In this document: one piece after another, positions 1 to 9,143 of the stretch
Position numbering within the stretch: the stretch's first letter is position 1
Layout: the number at the start of each line of letters is the position of its first letter
Origin: Novosphingobium sp. TH158
Lineage (GTDB): Bacteria > Pseudomonadota > Alphaproteobacteria > Sphingomonadales > Sphingomonadaceae
NCBI RefSeq assembly: GCF_002855555.1
Contig: NZ_PKRT01000001.1
Location: 310,001 to 374,000, forward strand
Direction of reading: 5' to 3'
DNA: 64,000 nucleotides
The notes under the pieces: model-generated
Database searches by the model: none
Seen by the model: the letters and a program-made list of their open reading frames with translations, nothing else
Told to the model about the DNA's origin: nothing
Translations under genes and position numbers: made by a program

Positions 1-2
1 TT

Positions 3-347
3 TCGGGTGCTGCCGTTCTTCCGCTGCTGTTCGTCACCGGCCTGTCCAACATGTGGCTGGCGGTGTTCCTGATCGGCCTTGCCCTGGCCGGGCACCAGTC
101 GTTCAGTTCGAACCTGCTCTCGATCCCGCCGGACATGTTCCCCAAGCGCGCCGTTGCCTCGGTCATCGGACTGGGCGGATTTGCCGGCGGCATCGGCGGA
201 ATGATCATGGCGAAGTCCACCGGGCTGGTGCTTGAGGCGACCAACGGCAACTACACGGTGATCTTCATGGCCTGCACGGCGGTCTATTTCCTTGCCGTGG
301 CGGCGATCCACCTGCTTTCGCCGGGGCTCAAGCGGATCGACCTCTGA
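3..347 (+). CDS. MFS transporter, C-terminal part (cut by window start)
   Basis: Only the last ~115 residues are in the window; the reading frame is already open at base 3. The visible part holds three hydrophobic segments and the pattern of the last helices of the anion:cation symporter (ACS, ExuT-like) branch of the major facilitator superfamily: a FPKRAVASVIGLGGFAGGIG stretch, then LVLEATNGNY, then a final helix ending AAIHLLSPGL. It would be an inner-membrane importer of an organic anion such as a sugar acid, but the substrate cannot be read from this fragment. The nearest intact gene downstream is a PQQ alcohol dehydrogenase. Confidence 0.8.
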   Translation, partial: SGAAVLPLLFVTGLSNMWLAVFLIGLALAGHQSFSSNLLSIPPDMFPKRAVASVIGLGGFAGGIGGMIMAKSTGLVLEATNGNYTVIFMACTAVYFLAVAAIHLLSPGLKRIDL

Positions 348-386
348 ACCGCATTTTGCCGCATTGCTGCTGATTGACCGGGCCGG

Positions 387-593
387 TTGCCGAGAGGCGG
401 CCGGCCCGACGCGCGTCGCCCCAAATTCGTTGTGCATGGCGAGCACCTTGCAGCCGATGAGGGCTTGCCCGAGGCCCATCGGCAGACCTACGAGCTTCCG
501 GCGGGAGCCTTCTGTGCGCTTTCGGGCGGAAAGATCGATCGGGTCACCGTCTATTGCAACCTTGCAGGCTGGACCGCACAGGTATCGGGCTGA
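387..593 (+). pseudogene. Remnant of a SnoaL-like (NTF2-fold) protein
   Basis: A 68-codon frame beginning at a TTG that follows an in-frame stop at 375-377. The residues from about 15 onward resemble the C-terminal third of SnoaL/ketosteroid-isomerase-like NTF2-fold proteins: a YELPAGAFCAL strand, GGKIDRVTVY, then CNLAGWTAQVSG at the end. The N-terminal helices that form the fold are missing, the first ~12 codons are low-complexity Arg/Pro/Gly, and there is no clear ribosome-binding site. I read it as a decayed gene end between the MFS transporter and the PQQ dehydrogenase. It could be a chance frame, but the end motif is quite specific. Confidence 0.45.
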
Positions 594-611
594 TTGCTGA
601 GGGAAACGGGA

Positions 612-2726
612 ATGCGGGCAAGGGCATGGATCGCGGCACTGGCGGCAGCACTTTTTGTGGCCGGGTGCGCCCCGCAGCCGACCGGTCCGGCGCGCGAAGG
701 CATAACCGATGCGATGCTGGCCAACCCGCCGGAAGGTGAATGGCTCTCCTATGGCCGCGACCTGGCCGAGCAGCGCTTCTCGCCCCTGACGCAGATCACT
801 GATGCCAATGTCGGCGATCTCGGCCTGGCCTGGTCGCTCGACCTTGAAACCGCGCGGGGGCAGGAAGCAACGCCGCTGATGCATGACGGCACGCTCTACG
901 TCAGCACGGCGTGGTCGATCGTCAAGGCGGTGGACGCGCGCACCGGCCGGCTCAAGTGGTCCTATGACCTGAAGGTGCCGCGCGAAACGCTGGCCCGCGC
1001 CTGCTGCGATGCCGTGAACCGCGGCGTCGCCCTGTACGGCACCAACCTTTACGTCGCGACGCTCGACGGGCGGCTGGTGGCGCTCGACCGCGCAACGGGC
1101 GGGCTGAAATGGTCGGCGCTGGTCGTGCCGAACATGAAGGATTACACCATCACCGGCGCGCCGCGCATTGCCAACGGGCTGGTCTTGATCGGCAGCGGCG
1201 GGGCCGAGTTCAAGGCGCGCGGGTTCATCGCCGCCTATGATCACAATACCGGCCAGCAGATCTGGCGCTTTCACACCGTACCCGGCGATCCGGCCAAGGG
1301 GCACGAAAGCGAAGCGATGGAGAAGGCGGCGCGGACCTGGTCGGGCAAGTGGTGGGAACTGGGCGGCGGCGGAACGGTGTGGGATTCGATCACCTACGAT
1401 CCGCGCACCAACCTTGTCCTGTTCGGCACGGGCAATGCCGAACCGTGGAACCCGGCAGCAGCCGGACGGGAAGGGGATTCGCTCTACACCTCGTCCATCG
1501 TCGCGGTGCACGCCGATACCGGGAAATATGCCTGGCACTTCCAGGAAACGCCGGAGGATCGCTGGGATTACGACAGCAACGCCCAGATAATCCTGGCCGA
1601 CATGGAGATCGGCGGGCGGATGCGCCACGTTGCGCTCCACGCGCCGAAGAACGGCTACTTCTACGTGCTTGATGCGGCGACGGGGGAGTTCCTTTCCGCA
1701 GGTCCCTTCGTGCCGCAGAACTGGACGACCGGGATCGATCCGAAGACCGGGCGTCCGGCGATCAACCCCGAAGCGCGTTACGAAAAGACGGGCAAGCCGT
1801 TCGTCGGCCTGCCTGGCGTGGCGGGTGCGCATTCCTGGCAACCGATGAGCTACAGCCCGAAGACCGGACTGGTTTACCTGCCGGCCAACCTCACCGGTTT
1901 CCCCTATGCCGCGGCAAAGGACTGGAAGGCTTCCGAGGTCGGTTTCCAGGTCGGGCTGGACAGTGCCGTGGTGGCCATGCCCGCCGATCCGCGGGTTCGT
2001 GCCGGCGCGCTTGCCGCGACCACCGGGGCACTGATTGCCTGGGATCCGCGCCTCCAGAAGGCGGCCTGGACCGTGCCGCAGACAGGGCCGTGGAACGGAG
2101 GCACGCTGGCGACAGCCGGCAATCTGGTGTTCCAGGGCGATGCGGCGGGCAATTTTTCCGCTTACAGTGCCGACAAGGGCGGCAGGCTGTGGAGCTTCCC
2201 GGTCCAGACCGGCGTGATGGCCGCGCCGATGACCTATGCCCTGGATGGCGAGCAATATGTCGCCGTGCTGGTCGGCTGGGGCGGCATGTGGGATGCGACG
2301 ATGGGCACGCTGGCGCACAAGAGCGGTGCCGTGCGCAACATCAGCCGCCTGCTGGTGTTCAAGCTCGGCGCCAAGGGCCAGCTGCCTGCGCCCAAGCCAC
2401 TGAACCGGCTGCCGCTCGATCCGCCAGCCTTTACCGGCACGGCGCAGCAGGTCGCCAGCGGCGCGGCGCATTACGCCCGTTATTGCGCGGTCTGCCACGG
2501 CGACGCGGCCGTGGCTGGAGGCATCAACCCTGACCTGCGCCGCTCAGGCGTGCTCAATGATGCGGCAATTATGAAGGCCGTGGTGATCGACGGAGCCCTG
2601 TCGCCCCGCAACGGAGGCAACGGCATGGTCGCTTTCGGCAAGGTGCTGAAGCCGGCCGATGCCGAGGCGATCCGCCAGTACCTTATCAAGCGCGCAAACG
2701 AAGACAGGGCGCTCGGCGAGAGATAG
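612..2726 (+). CDS. PQQ-dependent quinohemoprotein alcohol dehydrogenase
   Basis: A 704-residue periplasmic quinohemoprotein (type II alcohol dehydrogenase). It would oxidise alcohols with PQQ and pass electrons to its own haem c. The ATG at 612 is chosen over an upstream TTG because it follows GAGGGA and starts a lipoprotein-type signal (residues 1-19, ending VAGC, Cys19). Visible family features are the eight-bladed propeller tryptophan motifs (GRLKWSYD, GKYAWHF, GGLKWSA), the vicinal disulfide Cys131-Cys132 (ARACCDA) and a C-terminal cytochrome c domain with CAVCH at 625-629. PQQ-dependence is inferred from family; no pqq biosynthesis genes are in the window. The lipobox suggests membrane anchoring, although many relatives are soluble. 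Confidence 0.9.
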   Translation: MRARAWIAALAAALFVAGCAPQPTGPAREGITDAMLANPPEGEWLSYGRDLAEQRFSPLTQITDANVGDLGLAWSLDLETARGQEATPLMHDGTLYVSTAWSIVKAVDARTGRLKWSYDLKVPRETLARACCDAVNRGVALYGTNLYVATLDGRLVALDRATGGLKWSALVVPNMKDYTITGAPRIANGLVLIGSGGAEFKARGFIAAYDHNTGQQIWRFHTVPGDPAKGHESEAMEKAARTWSGKWWELGGGGTVWDSITYDPRTNLVLFGTGNAEPWNPAAAGREGDSLYTSSIVAVHADTGKYAWHFQETPEDRWDYDSNAQIILADMEIGGRMRHVALHAPKNGYFYVLDAATGEFLSAGPFVPQNWTTGIDPKTGRPAINPEARYEKTGKPFVGLPGVAGAHSWQPMSYSPKTGLVYLPANLTGFPYAAAKDWKASEVGFQVGLDSAVVAMPADPRVRAGALAATTGALIAWDPRLQKAAWTVPQTGPWNGGTLATAGNLVFQGDAAGNFSAYSADKGGRLWSFPVQTGVMAAPMTYALDGEQYVAVLVGWGGMWDATMGTLAHKSGAVRNISRLLVFKLGAKGQLPAPKPLNRLPLDPPAFTGTAQQVASGAAHYARYCAVCHGDAAVAGGINPDLRRSGVLNDAAIMKAVVIDGALSPRNGGNGMVAFGKVLKPADAEAIRQYLIKRANEDRALGER

Positions 2727-2760
2727 CCGGGCGCCCTGCCTGCAGTTCCAGCAGTCTGGC

Positions 2761-4953
2761 TTATCCGCGCGTGCGGGGCAGGCCGAGGTAGCGTTCCGCA
2801 ACCATCGAACGGTGCACTTCGCTGGTGCCGCCGTAGATGGTCGTGCCGTGCGCGTGGCGGAAGCACTGGTTGAGCAGCTGCGCCGGGCCCGAACGCTTCG
2901 ACAGCGAAAGCGGCGCGGTCAGGTCAAGCAGGTCGCGCGAATCGCTGAGGAACTTCTCCGATGACCACATCTTCGCCATCGGACCGAAGCCGGGGTTCGG
3001 CTTCTTTTCGACGCTGGCCCACTGGGCGCGATAGGTCATCATTTCGGAGATCCACAGATGCGCGACCGAGCGCGCCAGACGGCGCTGGGCATTGACCGTA
3101 CGGGTCAGGCCAAGCTCATCGCACAGTTCTTCCGCGGCATGGACCATCTGCTTCATAACCTTGCTGAAGCCGCCGCCATGTTCCAGCTCAAGCGCTGCCG
3201 ACATGGTCTTCACGCCGCCATCGACATCGCCCAGACGCCAGGAATCCGGGATGCGGACGCCATCGTAGAAGGTGATGTTGGTGCGCTCGTTCATGAAGGT
3301 GTGCACCGCCTGAACAGTCACGCCTTCGTTCTTGAGCGGGACGATGAACATGGTCAGCCCCTTGTGCTTGGGCACATCGGGGTTGGTGCGGCAGAGCATC
3401 AGCACATAGTCGGCCAGGTTGGCGCCGCTGGTCCACATCTTGGTCCCGTCGATGCGCCAGCCGTTGCCTTCCGGCGTCGCCTTGCACTGGGCGGCGAAGA
3501 CGTCCGAACCGCAGCTCGGTTCGGAATAGCCCAGGCTGGTCAGGACTTCGCCGTTGATGATCTTGGGCAGCACATCGCGCTTCAACTCGTCGCTGCCGTA
3601 CTTGTGGATCATCATGGCGACCATCGCCGCAACATTGGCGCCGGGCGTGTTGTAGCCCTGCCGCTCCAGCTCGCCCATTGCAGCGATCTTGGCATAGGGG
3701 GTGATGCTGCGGCCCGAGAGTTCCTCGGGAAGGCCGGGGAACAGCAGCTTGTTGTCGGCCAGCATCTTGTGCACTTCGGGGACGTAGCCTTCCCACGAAT
3801 AGTGGAAGCGGGCGCGCATTTCCGGGGTCACCTTTTCCTCGAACAGGCGCGCAAGCTCTTCGCAGACGGCACGGGCTTCATCGCCCAGGTCGAAGTCGAT
3901 CGGCACTTCGCCGGCATCGGGCAGCGGAGCCGTCTCGCCTTCGTAAAGGCGGCGGCCAGCCTCGTCGAGGAACTGGTCGGGATCGCCGAACACCAGCGGC
4001 CATGCCTTGGCGCGCAGTACGAAGAGGTGAATGTCGTATTCGGTGGTCAGGCCATAGCCGCCGAAGGTGTGGAGAGCCTGGCTGGCCGCATCGACGACAT
4101 ACTTGCTGGCCCACCACATGGCGAGGCTGATGCCGGGGGCAGCTTCGTTCGATCCGTCATAGATGTCGCGAATGGCCTTCCAGACAAGGAACTTGGCTCC
4201 GTCGACTTCGCACAGGCGGTCTGCCAGCGGGTGCGAAATGCCCTGGAAAGTGCCGATCAGCTGGCCAAAGGCCTTGCGCTCGTTGGCATAGGCAGAGGCA
4301 AGCTTCAGCGCTTCGCGGCCGATGCCGGCAAGCCCGGCCGCGATCAGCAGCTTCCATTCCTCGACCGCTGCGGCGAAGGTGGAGAGCGCGTCCGGTCCGC
4401 TGGCCAGCACCACCGCGTCAAGCGCGCCAAGGTCAATCTCGGCAATCGGGGTGGAGGCGAGAGTTTCTTCCGCCTTGCGGGCGCTTTCCGGTACCGAGAC
4501 GAGAACCACGTCATCACCGCGGCGGGCAATCACGGCTTCGGCAACCAGACCGCCGGCAATCCACTGGAGGGGCCTGGCGGCAAGGTCATGAAAGGCGAGG
4601 GTGACGACCGCTTCGCCCGCGACGGCGCGGCCAAGCAGGTCGGCCTGCGATTCCGCGGCAAGCTGGGCCAGCAGGCGGTTCGCTACCAGGGCTTCGGCCA
4701 GCGGACCGGCAACGAGCGTGCGCCCGGCCTCGTCCATCAGCACCGCCGCGTCAAGCAGGCCAAGGCCAAGCCCGCCTGCTTCTTCCGGCACACGCATGGC
4801 AAAGGCGCCAAGTTCGCCAAGGCCCTGCCAGAGGGCTGGGTCGAAGCCGGTGGGATCGGCGGCGCGCACCCGGATGGTGGAGCTGTTCTCGTCAAGGAAA
4901 CGTGCGAAGGTATCGCGCACCATTTCCTGTTCTTCGGTGAGATCGAAGTTCAT
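2761..4953 (-). CDS. Double-length acyl-CoA dehydrogenase (two fused ACAD domains)
   Basis: This protein has 730 residues, about twice the normal acyl-CoA dehydrogenase length of ~380. Residues 1 to ~345 form one ACAD unit: MNFDLTEEQEMVRD at the start, AFGQLIGTFQGISHPLAD in the helical C-terminal part, HTFGGYGLTTEYD near the end. Residues ~350-730 form a second unit with the FAD/substrate signatures LTSLGYSEPSCGSD and WTSGANLADY and the terminal IYGGTSEVHRS. Heterodimeric FadE enzymes of steroid and side-chain degradation have one full and one partial ACAD subunit; this looks like the same pair joined in one chain. The substrate is unknown; a bulky or branched acyl-CoA is plausible. It is apparently monocistronic. 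The start ATG at 4953 gives the standard N-terminus. Confidence 0.88.
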   Translation of the reverse strand: MNFDLTEEQEMVRDTFARFLDENSSTIRVRAADPTGFDPALWQGLGELGAFAMRVPEEAGGLGLGLLDAAVLMDEAGRTLVAGPLAEALVANRLLAQLAAESQADLLGRAVAGEAVVTLAFHDLAARPLQWIAGGLVAEAVIARRGDDVVLVSVPESARKAEETLASTPIAEIDLGALDAVVLASGPDALSTFAAAVEEWKLLIAAGLAGIGREALKLASAYANERKAFGQLIGTFQGISHPLADRLCEVDGAKFLVWKAIRDIYDGSNEAAPGISLAMWWASKYVVDAASQALHTFGGYGLTTEYDIHLFVLRAKAWPLVFGDPDQFLDEAGRRLYEGETAPLPDAGEVPIDFDLGDEARAVCEELARLFEEKVTPEMRARFHYSWEGYVPEVHKMLADNKLLFPGLPEELSGRSITPYAKIAAMGELERQGYNTPGANVAAMVAMMIHKYGSDELKRDVLPKIINGEVLTSLGYSEPSCGSDVFAAQCKATPEGNGWRIDGTKMWTSGANLADYVLMLCRTNPDVPKHKGLTMFIVPLKNEGVTVQAVHTFMNERTNITFYDGVRIPDSWRLGDVDGGVKTMSAALELEHGGGFSKVMKQMVHAAEELCDELGLTRTVNAQRRLARSVAHLWISEMMTYRAQWASVEKKPNPGFGPMAKMWSSEKFLSDSRDLLDLTAPLSLSKRSGPAQLLNQCFRHAHGTTIYGGTSEVHRSMVAERYLGLPRTRG

Positions 4954-5097
4954 CGGGTATCCTCAGCCATGGCTATGATCGGCGTTGAACGCCCGGTATC
5001 GGGCGCAGCACTGCCGCGATCAATGGCGAAGATACCATAATCGTCCGCGCGATTGCTCCGATACGGAGAATCGCGCGGTACGATCCAGATAACGGCC

Positions 5098-7158
5098 TCA
5101 GCGCGAGGCCTTCTTTTCCTGGCGGAAGCGGTGAAGCAGCGGCTCGGTATAGCCGTTGGGCTGTGCCAGCCCTTCGAACACCAGAGCCCGCGCAGCTTTC
5201 AGGGCCACGCTGTCGCCTTCCAGCTTTTCATAAAGCGGATCGCCCGCATTCTGGGCATCGACCTTGGCCGCCATCTTGGCGAAGGCGGCATCGACCTGGT
5301 CCTTCGTGCAGACGCCGTGATGCAGCCAGTTGGCCATGTGCTGGCTGGAGATGCGCAGCGTCGCGCGATCTTCCATCAGGCCGACATCGTGGATGTCCGG
5401 CACCTTGGAGCAGCCGATGCCCTGATCGATCCAGCGCACGACATAGCCCAGGATGCCCTGGGCGTTGTTTTCCAGTTCCTCGCGCACTTCCTCGTCCGAC
5501 CAGTTGTGGCCCTTGGGCGCGGCGGGAATGGTAAGCAGGGCATCGAGCGCGGGTGTCGGCTGGCTGGCAAGTTCCTGCTGCACGTCGAACACGCTGACCT
5601 GATGGTAATGCATGGCGTGGAGCGTTGCGGCGGTGGGCGAGGGGACCCAGGCCGTGTTGGCGCCGGCCTTCGGATGGCCGATCTTCTGCGCCATCATGTC
5701 CTTCATCATGTCGGGCGCGGCCCACATGCCCTTGCCGATCTGCGCCTTTCCGGAAAGGCCGCAGGCAAGGCCGATCTGCACGTTGCGCGCTTCATAGGCC
5801 TGGATCCACGCGCTGGACTTCATGGCCGCCTTGCGGATCATCGGGCCGGCATGCATCGCGGTGTGCATTTCGTCGCCCGTGCGGTCGAGGAAGCCGGTGT
5901 TGATGAACACGATGCGGTCCTTCACCGCCTCGATACAGGCGGCGAGGTTGGCGCTGGTGCGGCGTTCCTCGTCCATCACGCCGACCTTCACCGTGTGGCG
6001 CGGCAGGCCGAGCACGTCTTCGACGGCATCGAACAGCTCGTTGGTGAAGGCGCACTCTTCCGGGCCGTGCTGCTTCGGCTTGACGATGTAGATCGAACCG
6101 TTGCGGCTGTTGCGCCAGGTGCCCAGCCCCTTGAGGTCATGCATGGCGCACAGCGAGGTGACCAGCGCATCGAGCATGCCTTCCGGGATTTCCGAACCAT
6201 CGGCCAGAAGGACTGCCGGATTGGTCATCAGGTGGCCGACATTGCGGACGAACAGCAGCGATCGGCCATGGAGCGTGGTTTCGCCCCAGGTGCGGTCTGC
6301 CTGCACGGCGCGGGTCATCACCTTGCCGCCCTTTTCGAAGCTGGCGGTCAGGTCGCCGCGCATCAGGCCCAGCCAGTTGGAATAGCCAAGCACCTTGTCC
6401 TCGGCATCGACGGCAGCGACCGAGTCCTCAAGGTCGATGATCGTCGTCAGCGCCGCCTCAAGGACGACATCGGCGACATGCAGCGGATCGTCCTTGCCAA
6501 CCGGGTGCTCGGCATCGATCACGATCTCGATGTGCAGGCCGTTGTGGCGGAACAGGAGGCCGCCCGGCTTGCGTGCGACGAGTGCGGCGTGTTCGCCGCC
6601 GGCAACCGCATCTTCCCACCCGGGGATGGTGCTGTTGAGGAACTGGCGCGCCGCCTCGATCACGGCAGCGCCGCGCACGGTGTCATACCCGCCGCCCTGC
6701 GCCGGCGCGGCATCGAGCGCGTCGGTGCCGTAGAACGCATCGTACAGGCTGCCCCAGCGGGCGTTGGCGGCGTTGAGCACGAAGCGGTCGTTGAGGGCAG
6801 GGACCACCAGCTGCGGCCCGGCCATCGTGGCGATTTCATCATCGACGTTCTGCGTGCCGATGGTGAAGGGGGCAGGCTCGGCCACAAGATAGCCGATTTC
6901 GCGCAGGAAGGCCTGGTAGGCAGCCATGTCGGCAATCGGACCGGGATTGGCCTTGTGCCAATCGTCAAGCTTCGCCTGGATGGCATCCCGCTTGGCCAGA
7001 AGGGCGCGGTTTACCGGCACGAAGCGATCGGTAATCCCCGCAAGGCCCGACCAGAAGGCATCGGGAGCCACACCGGTTCCGGGCAGGGCCTTGCCTTCGA
7101 TGAATTCGGCGAGTTCGCTGGCGATCTTCAGTCCGGCGCGATCGACGTATGCAGACAT
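5098..7158 (-). CDS. glcB: Malate synthase G
   Basis: This 686-residue enzyme condenses glyoxylate and acetyl-CoA to malate in the cytosol, the second glyoxylate-shunt step. The frame is open further upstream, but the ATG at 7158 follows GAGGAA and gives the conserved N-terminus ([13 protein letters not shown]). Family signatures include the metal-binding region [26 protein letters not shown], the [14 protein letters not shown] segment and the C-terminal [15 protein letters not shown]. The length fits form G rather than the ~530-residue form A. No isocitrate lyase is adjacent. The enzyme would support growth on acetyl-CoA from the leucine, tyrosine and acyl-CoA pathways encoded nearby. Confidence 0.95.
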   Translation of the reverse strand: MSAYVDRAGLKIASELAEFIEGKALPGTGVAPDAFWSGLAGITDRFVPVNRALLAKRDAIQAKLDDWHKANPGPIADMAAYQAFLREIGYLVAEPAPFTIGTQNVDDEIATMAGPQLVVPALNDRFVLNAANARWGSLYDAFYGTDALDAAPAQGGGYDTVRGAAVIEAARQFLNSTIPGWEDAVAGGEHAALVARKPGGLLFRHNGLHIEIVIDAEHPVGKDDPLHVADVVLEAALTTIIDLEDSVAAVDAEDKVLGYSNWLGLMRGDLTASFEKGGKVMTRAVQADRTWGETTLHGRSLLFVRNVGHLMTNPAVLLADGSEIPEGMLDALVTSLCAMHDLKGLGTWRNSRNGSIYIVKPKQHGPEECAFTNELFDAVEDVLGLPRHTVKVGVMDEERRTSANLAACIEAVKDRIVFINTGFLDRTGDEMHTAMHAGPMIRKAAMKSSAWIQAYEARNVQIGLACGLSGKAQIGKGMWAAPDMMKDMMAQKIGHPKAGANTAWVPSPTAATLHAMHYHQVSVFDVQQELASQPTPALDALLTIPAAPKGHNWSDEEVREELENNAQGILGYVVRWIDQGIGCSKVPDIHDVGLMEDRATLRISSQHMANWLHHGVCTKDQVDAAFAKMAAKVDAQNAGDPLYEKLEGDSVALKAARALVFEGLAQPNGYTEPLLHRFRQEKKASR

Positions 7159-7239
7159 GTCTGTAACTTCCTCACATGAATCACCGGGCGCCAGCACGGA
7201 CTGGCGGCCAGAATGCAATGATCTTTTCCGGGGAGGAAC

Positions 7240-7264
7240 GGCGCGCCTATGCACCAAGCGCGCC
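7240..7264 (-). terminator. GC-rich hairpin between enoyl-CoA hydratase and glcB
   Basis: GGCGCGC (7240-7246) and GCGCGCC (7258-7264) form a perfect 7-bp stem with an 11-nt loop. It lies between two minus-strand genes. No U-tract follows on the minus strand; a CTTTTCT tract follows on the plus strand. It could be a weak terminator or a leader structure of glcB. Confidence 0.25.
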
Positions 7265-7278
7265 CGCTTTTCTAGGCC

Positions 7279-8079
7279 CTATTCGCCGCGGAATTGCCCC
7301 GGCCGCTTGTTGAGAAAGGCATCGACAGCCTCGTGATGGTCTGCTGTGTGGTGCGACAGTGCCTGGAAGGCCGAGGACATCTGCTGGAGCGTATCGAGCT
7401 TCACGTCCGCGCCTTCGCGCATCAGCCGCTTGGCAAGGCGCGTGGCATGGCCGGGGTTGGCAGCGATGCGGCCCGCCAGCGCCAGCGCGCGGCTGCGCAG
7501 GTCCGCTGCCGGAACCACTTCGGCAACCAGCCCGTATTCCAGTGCGGTTGCGGCATCGATGGCGTCGCCGGTCAGCGTCATCAGCGCGGCGCGCTGCGGG
7601 CCGATCAGGCGGGGAAGCAGCCATGCCCCGCCGCCGCCGGGAATGATGCCCAGCTTGACATAGCTTTCGGCCACCACGGCACTATCGGCCATGATCCGCA
7701 CGTCCGCCATGCAGGCAATGTCCAGCCCGAGGCCGATTGCCGGTCCATTGATCGCGGCGATGACCGGCACTTCCAGTTCGGTAAGGGCCGGTCCGATCAT
7801 CTGGAAACTGGTGCGATAGTTGTTGCGGATCTGGTAGGGAGACCCGGCAAACATGCCGCTGCGCGATGCCATGTCCTTGACGTTGCCACCGGCGCAGAAC
7901 GCCTTGCCGGCCCCGGTCAGCACGATGGCCCGGACAGAGGGATCACGCGTCATCGCATGGCAGAAGGCCACAACCTCGTCCGCCTGTTCCGGCCGGGTGA
8001 TGGCATTGCGTTCCTCGGGGCAGTTGAAGGTGGCGATTGCGACGGGGCCGTCACGTTCGACAAGCAGGAAGGGTTCCAT
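7279..8079 (-). CDS. Enoyl-CoA hydratase/isomerase family protein
   Basis: This is a 266-residue crotonase-fold protein that would hydrate or isomerise an enoyl-CoA in the cytosol. The ATG at 8079 is preferred because GGGAAAG lies upstream and the protein then begins MEPFLLVERDGPVAIATF, the usual first beta strands. The CoA/oxyanion signature LTGAGKAFCAGGNVKDM is near residue 65, and ALTELEVPVIAAINGPAIGLG forms the second oxyanion-hole loop around residue 100. The C-terminal helix carries HEAVDAFLNKRPGQFRG, typical of the family. The exact substrate is not readable. It is divergent from the D-2-hydroxyacid dehydrogenase gene, with a 116-bp intergenic region between them. Confidence 0.87.
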   Translation of the reverse strand: MEPFLLVERDGPVAIATFNCPEERNAITRPEQADEVVAFCHAMTRDPSVRAIVLTGAGKAFCAGGNVKDMASRSGMFAGSPYQIRNNYRTSFQMIGPALTELEVPVIAAINGPAIGLGLDIACMADVRIMADSAVVAESYVKLGIIPGGGGAWLLPRLIGPQRAALMTLTGDAIDAATALEYGLVAEVVPAADLRSRALALAGRIAANPGHATRLAKRLMREGADVKLDTLQQMSSAFQALSHHTADHHEAVDAFLNKRPGQFRGE

Positions 8080-8195
8080 TGCGCGATGCTTTCCCGATTC
8101 GAGTAGTTTCCGGTCGATAGGCCATTGCCCGCAGGCTGCAAGGCACTGCGGCCGCACCCCTTTGCTTTGCGGCGGCCTTGCGGCATTGTTGGGGC

Positions 8196-9143
8196 ATGTC
8201 TGCCCTACGCCTGCTCGTCACCCGCACCATGCCGCCGCCTGTCGAGCAGCGCCTTCGCACGATGCCGCTGGAGGTGGAGTTCAGGCCGGGCCCGGTGCCG
8301 CGCGAGGAACTGGCCGAGGCGCTTGGCCGGTTCGATATCCTGCTGCCGACCATTACCGACCGGATCGACAGTGAACTGATCGCAGGCGCTGCCCGCACCC
8401 GCCTGATCGCCAACTTTGGCGCAGGGGTGGAGCACGTCGATCTGGATGCCGCCCGCTCGGCGGGGATTGCCGTGACCAACACGCCCGATGCGCTGACCGA
8501 TACCACGGCGGAACTGGCAATTACCCTGATGCTGATGGCCGCCCGCCGTGCCGGGGAAGGCGAACGACGCCTGCGGGCAGGACAGTGGAAAGGCTGGGGC
8601 CCCACCGCGATCATGGGGCAAGGGCTTTCCGGCAAGCTCCTCGGGCTGGTCGGCTATGGCCGGATTGCCAGGGCAACAGCTCGGCTTGCCCGCGCTTTCG
8701 GCATGCGGATAGCCTGTTTCAGCCGCTCTCCCGTCAGCGCTGACGATATCGAGACCTTTGCCAGCCTCACCGAACTGGCAGAGGTGGCGGACGTGCTTTC
8801 GCTGCATGTCCCCGGTGGCACTGCCACGCGCCATCTTGTCGATGCGGGGCTGCTTGCCCGCATGAAACCGACGGCGATCCTGATCAACACCGCGCGCGGC
8901 AGCGTGGTCGACGAAGGCGCATTGGCCGATGCGCTGGCAGCAGGCCGGATCGCTGCGGCTGGCCTCGATGTCTATGAGCAGGAGCCGAAGGTTCACCCCG
9001 GCCTGCTGACTTGCGAAAACGCGGTACTGCTGCCGCACCTGGGTTCGGCCACGCTGGAAACCCGCACGGCGATGGGGATGCAGGCCCTGGACAATATCGC
9101 GGCCTGGCTGGCCGGTGCAGAATTGCCCAACCGGGTCGCCTAG
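8196..9143 (+). CDS. D-2-hydroxyacid dehydrogenase (NAD-dependent)
   Basis: This 315-residue protein would reduce 2-keto acids such as glyoxylate or hydroxypyruvate, or oxidise the D-hydroxyacids. The Rossmann motif GLVGYGRIARA lies at ~150-160. The family catalytic Arg is in NTARGSVVDE, the Glu in DVYEQEPKVHPG and the His in LLPHLGSAT. The start at ATG 8196 (MSALRLLVTRTMPP) is preferred to an upstream TTG. Its TAG stop lies in a CTAG palindrome shared with the convergent VOC gene. A glyoxylate/hydroxypyruvate reductase role would suit the nearby malate synthase, but this is inference. Confidence 0.87.
   Translation: MSALRLLVTRTMPPPVEQRLRTMPLEVEFRPGPVPREELAEALGRFDILLPTITDRIDSELIAGAARTRLIANFGAGVEHVDLDAARSAGIAVTNTPDALTDTTAELAITLMLMAARRAGEGERRLRAGQWKGWGPTAIMGQGLSGKLLGLVGYGRIARATARLARAFGMRIACFSRSPVSADDIETFASLTELAEVADVLSLHVPGGTATRHLVDAGLLARMKPTAILINTARGSVVDEGALADALAAGRIAAAGLDVYEQEPKVHPGLLTCENAVLLPHLGSATLETRTAMGMQALDNIAAWLAGAELPNRVA

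Noticed and set aside
3058..5040. 660-codon plus-strand frame opposite the acyl-CoA dehydrogenase
   Set aside because: Antisense shadow of a GC-rich gene; the minus-strand protein has clear ACAD motifs in both halves.
5053..7179. 708-codon plus-strand frame opposite malate synthase
   Set aside because: Antisense shadow with His/Arg/Gly-rich composition; malate synthase on the minus strand is unambiguous.
8138..8181. Inverted repeat GCAAGGC...GCCTTGC in the divergent enoyl-CoA hydratase/dehydrogenase region
   Set aside because: The arms are 7 bp across ~30 nt with uneven inner pairing; not strong enough to call an operator.
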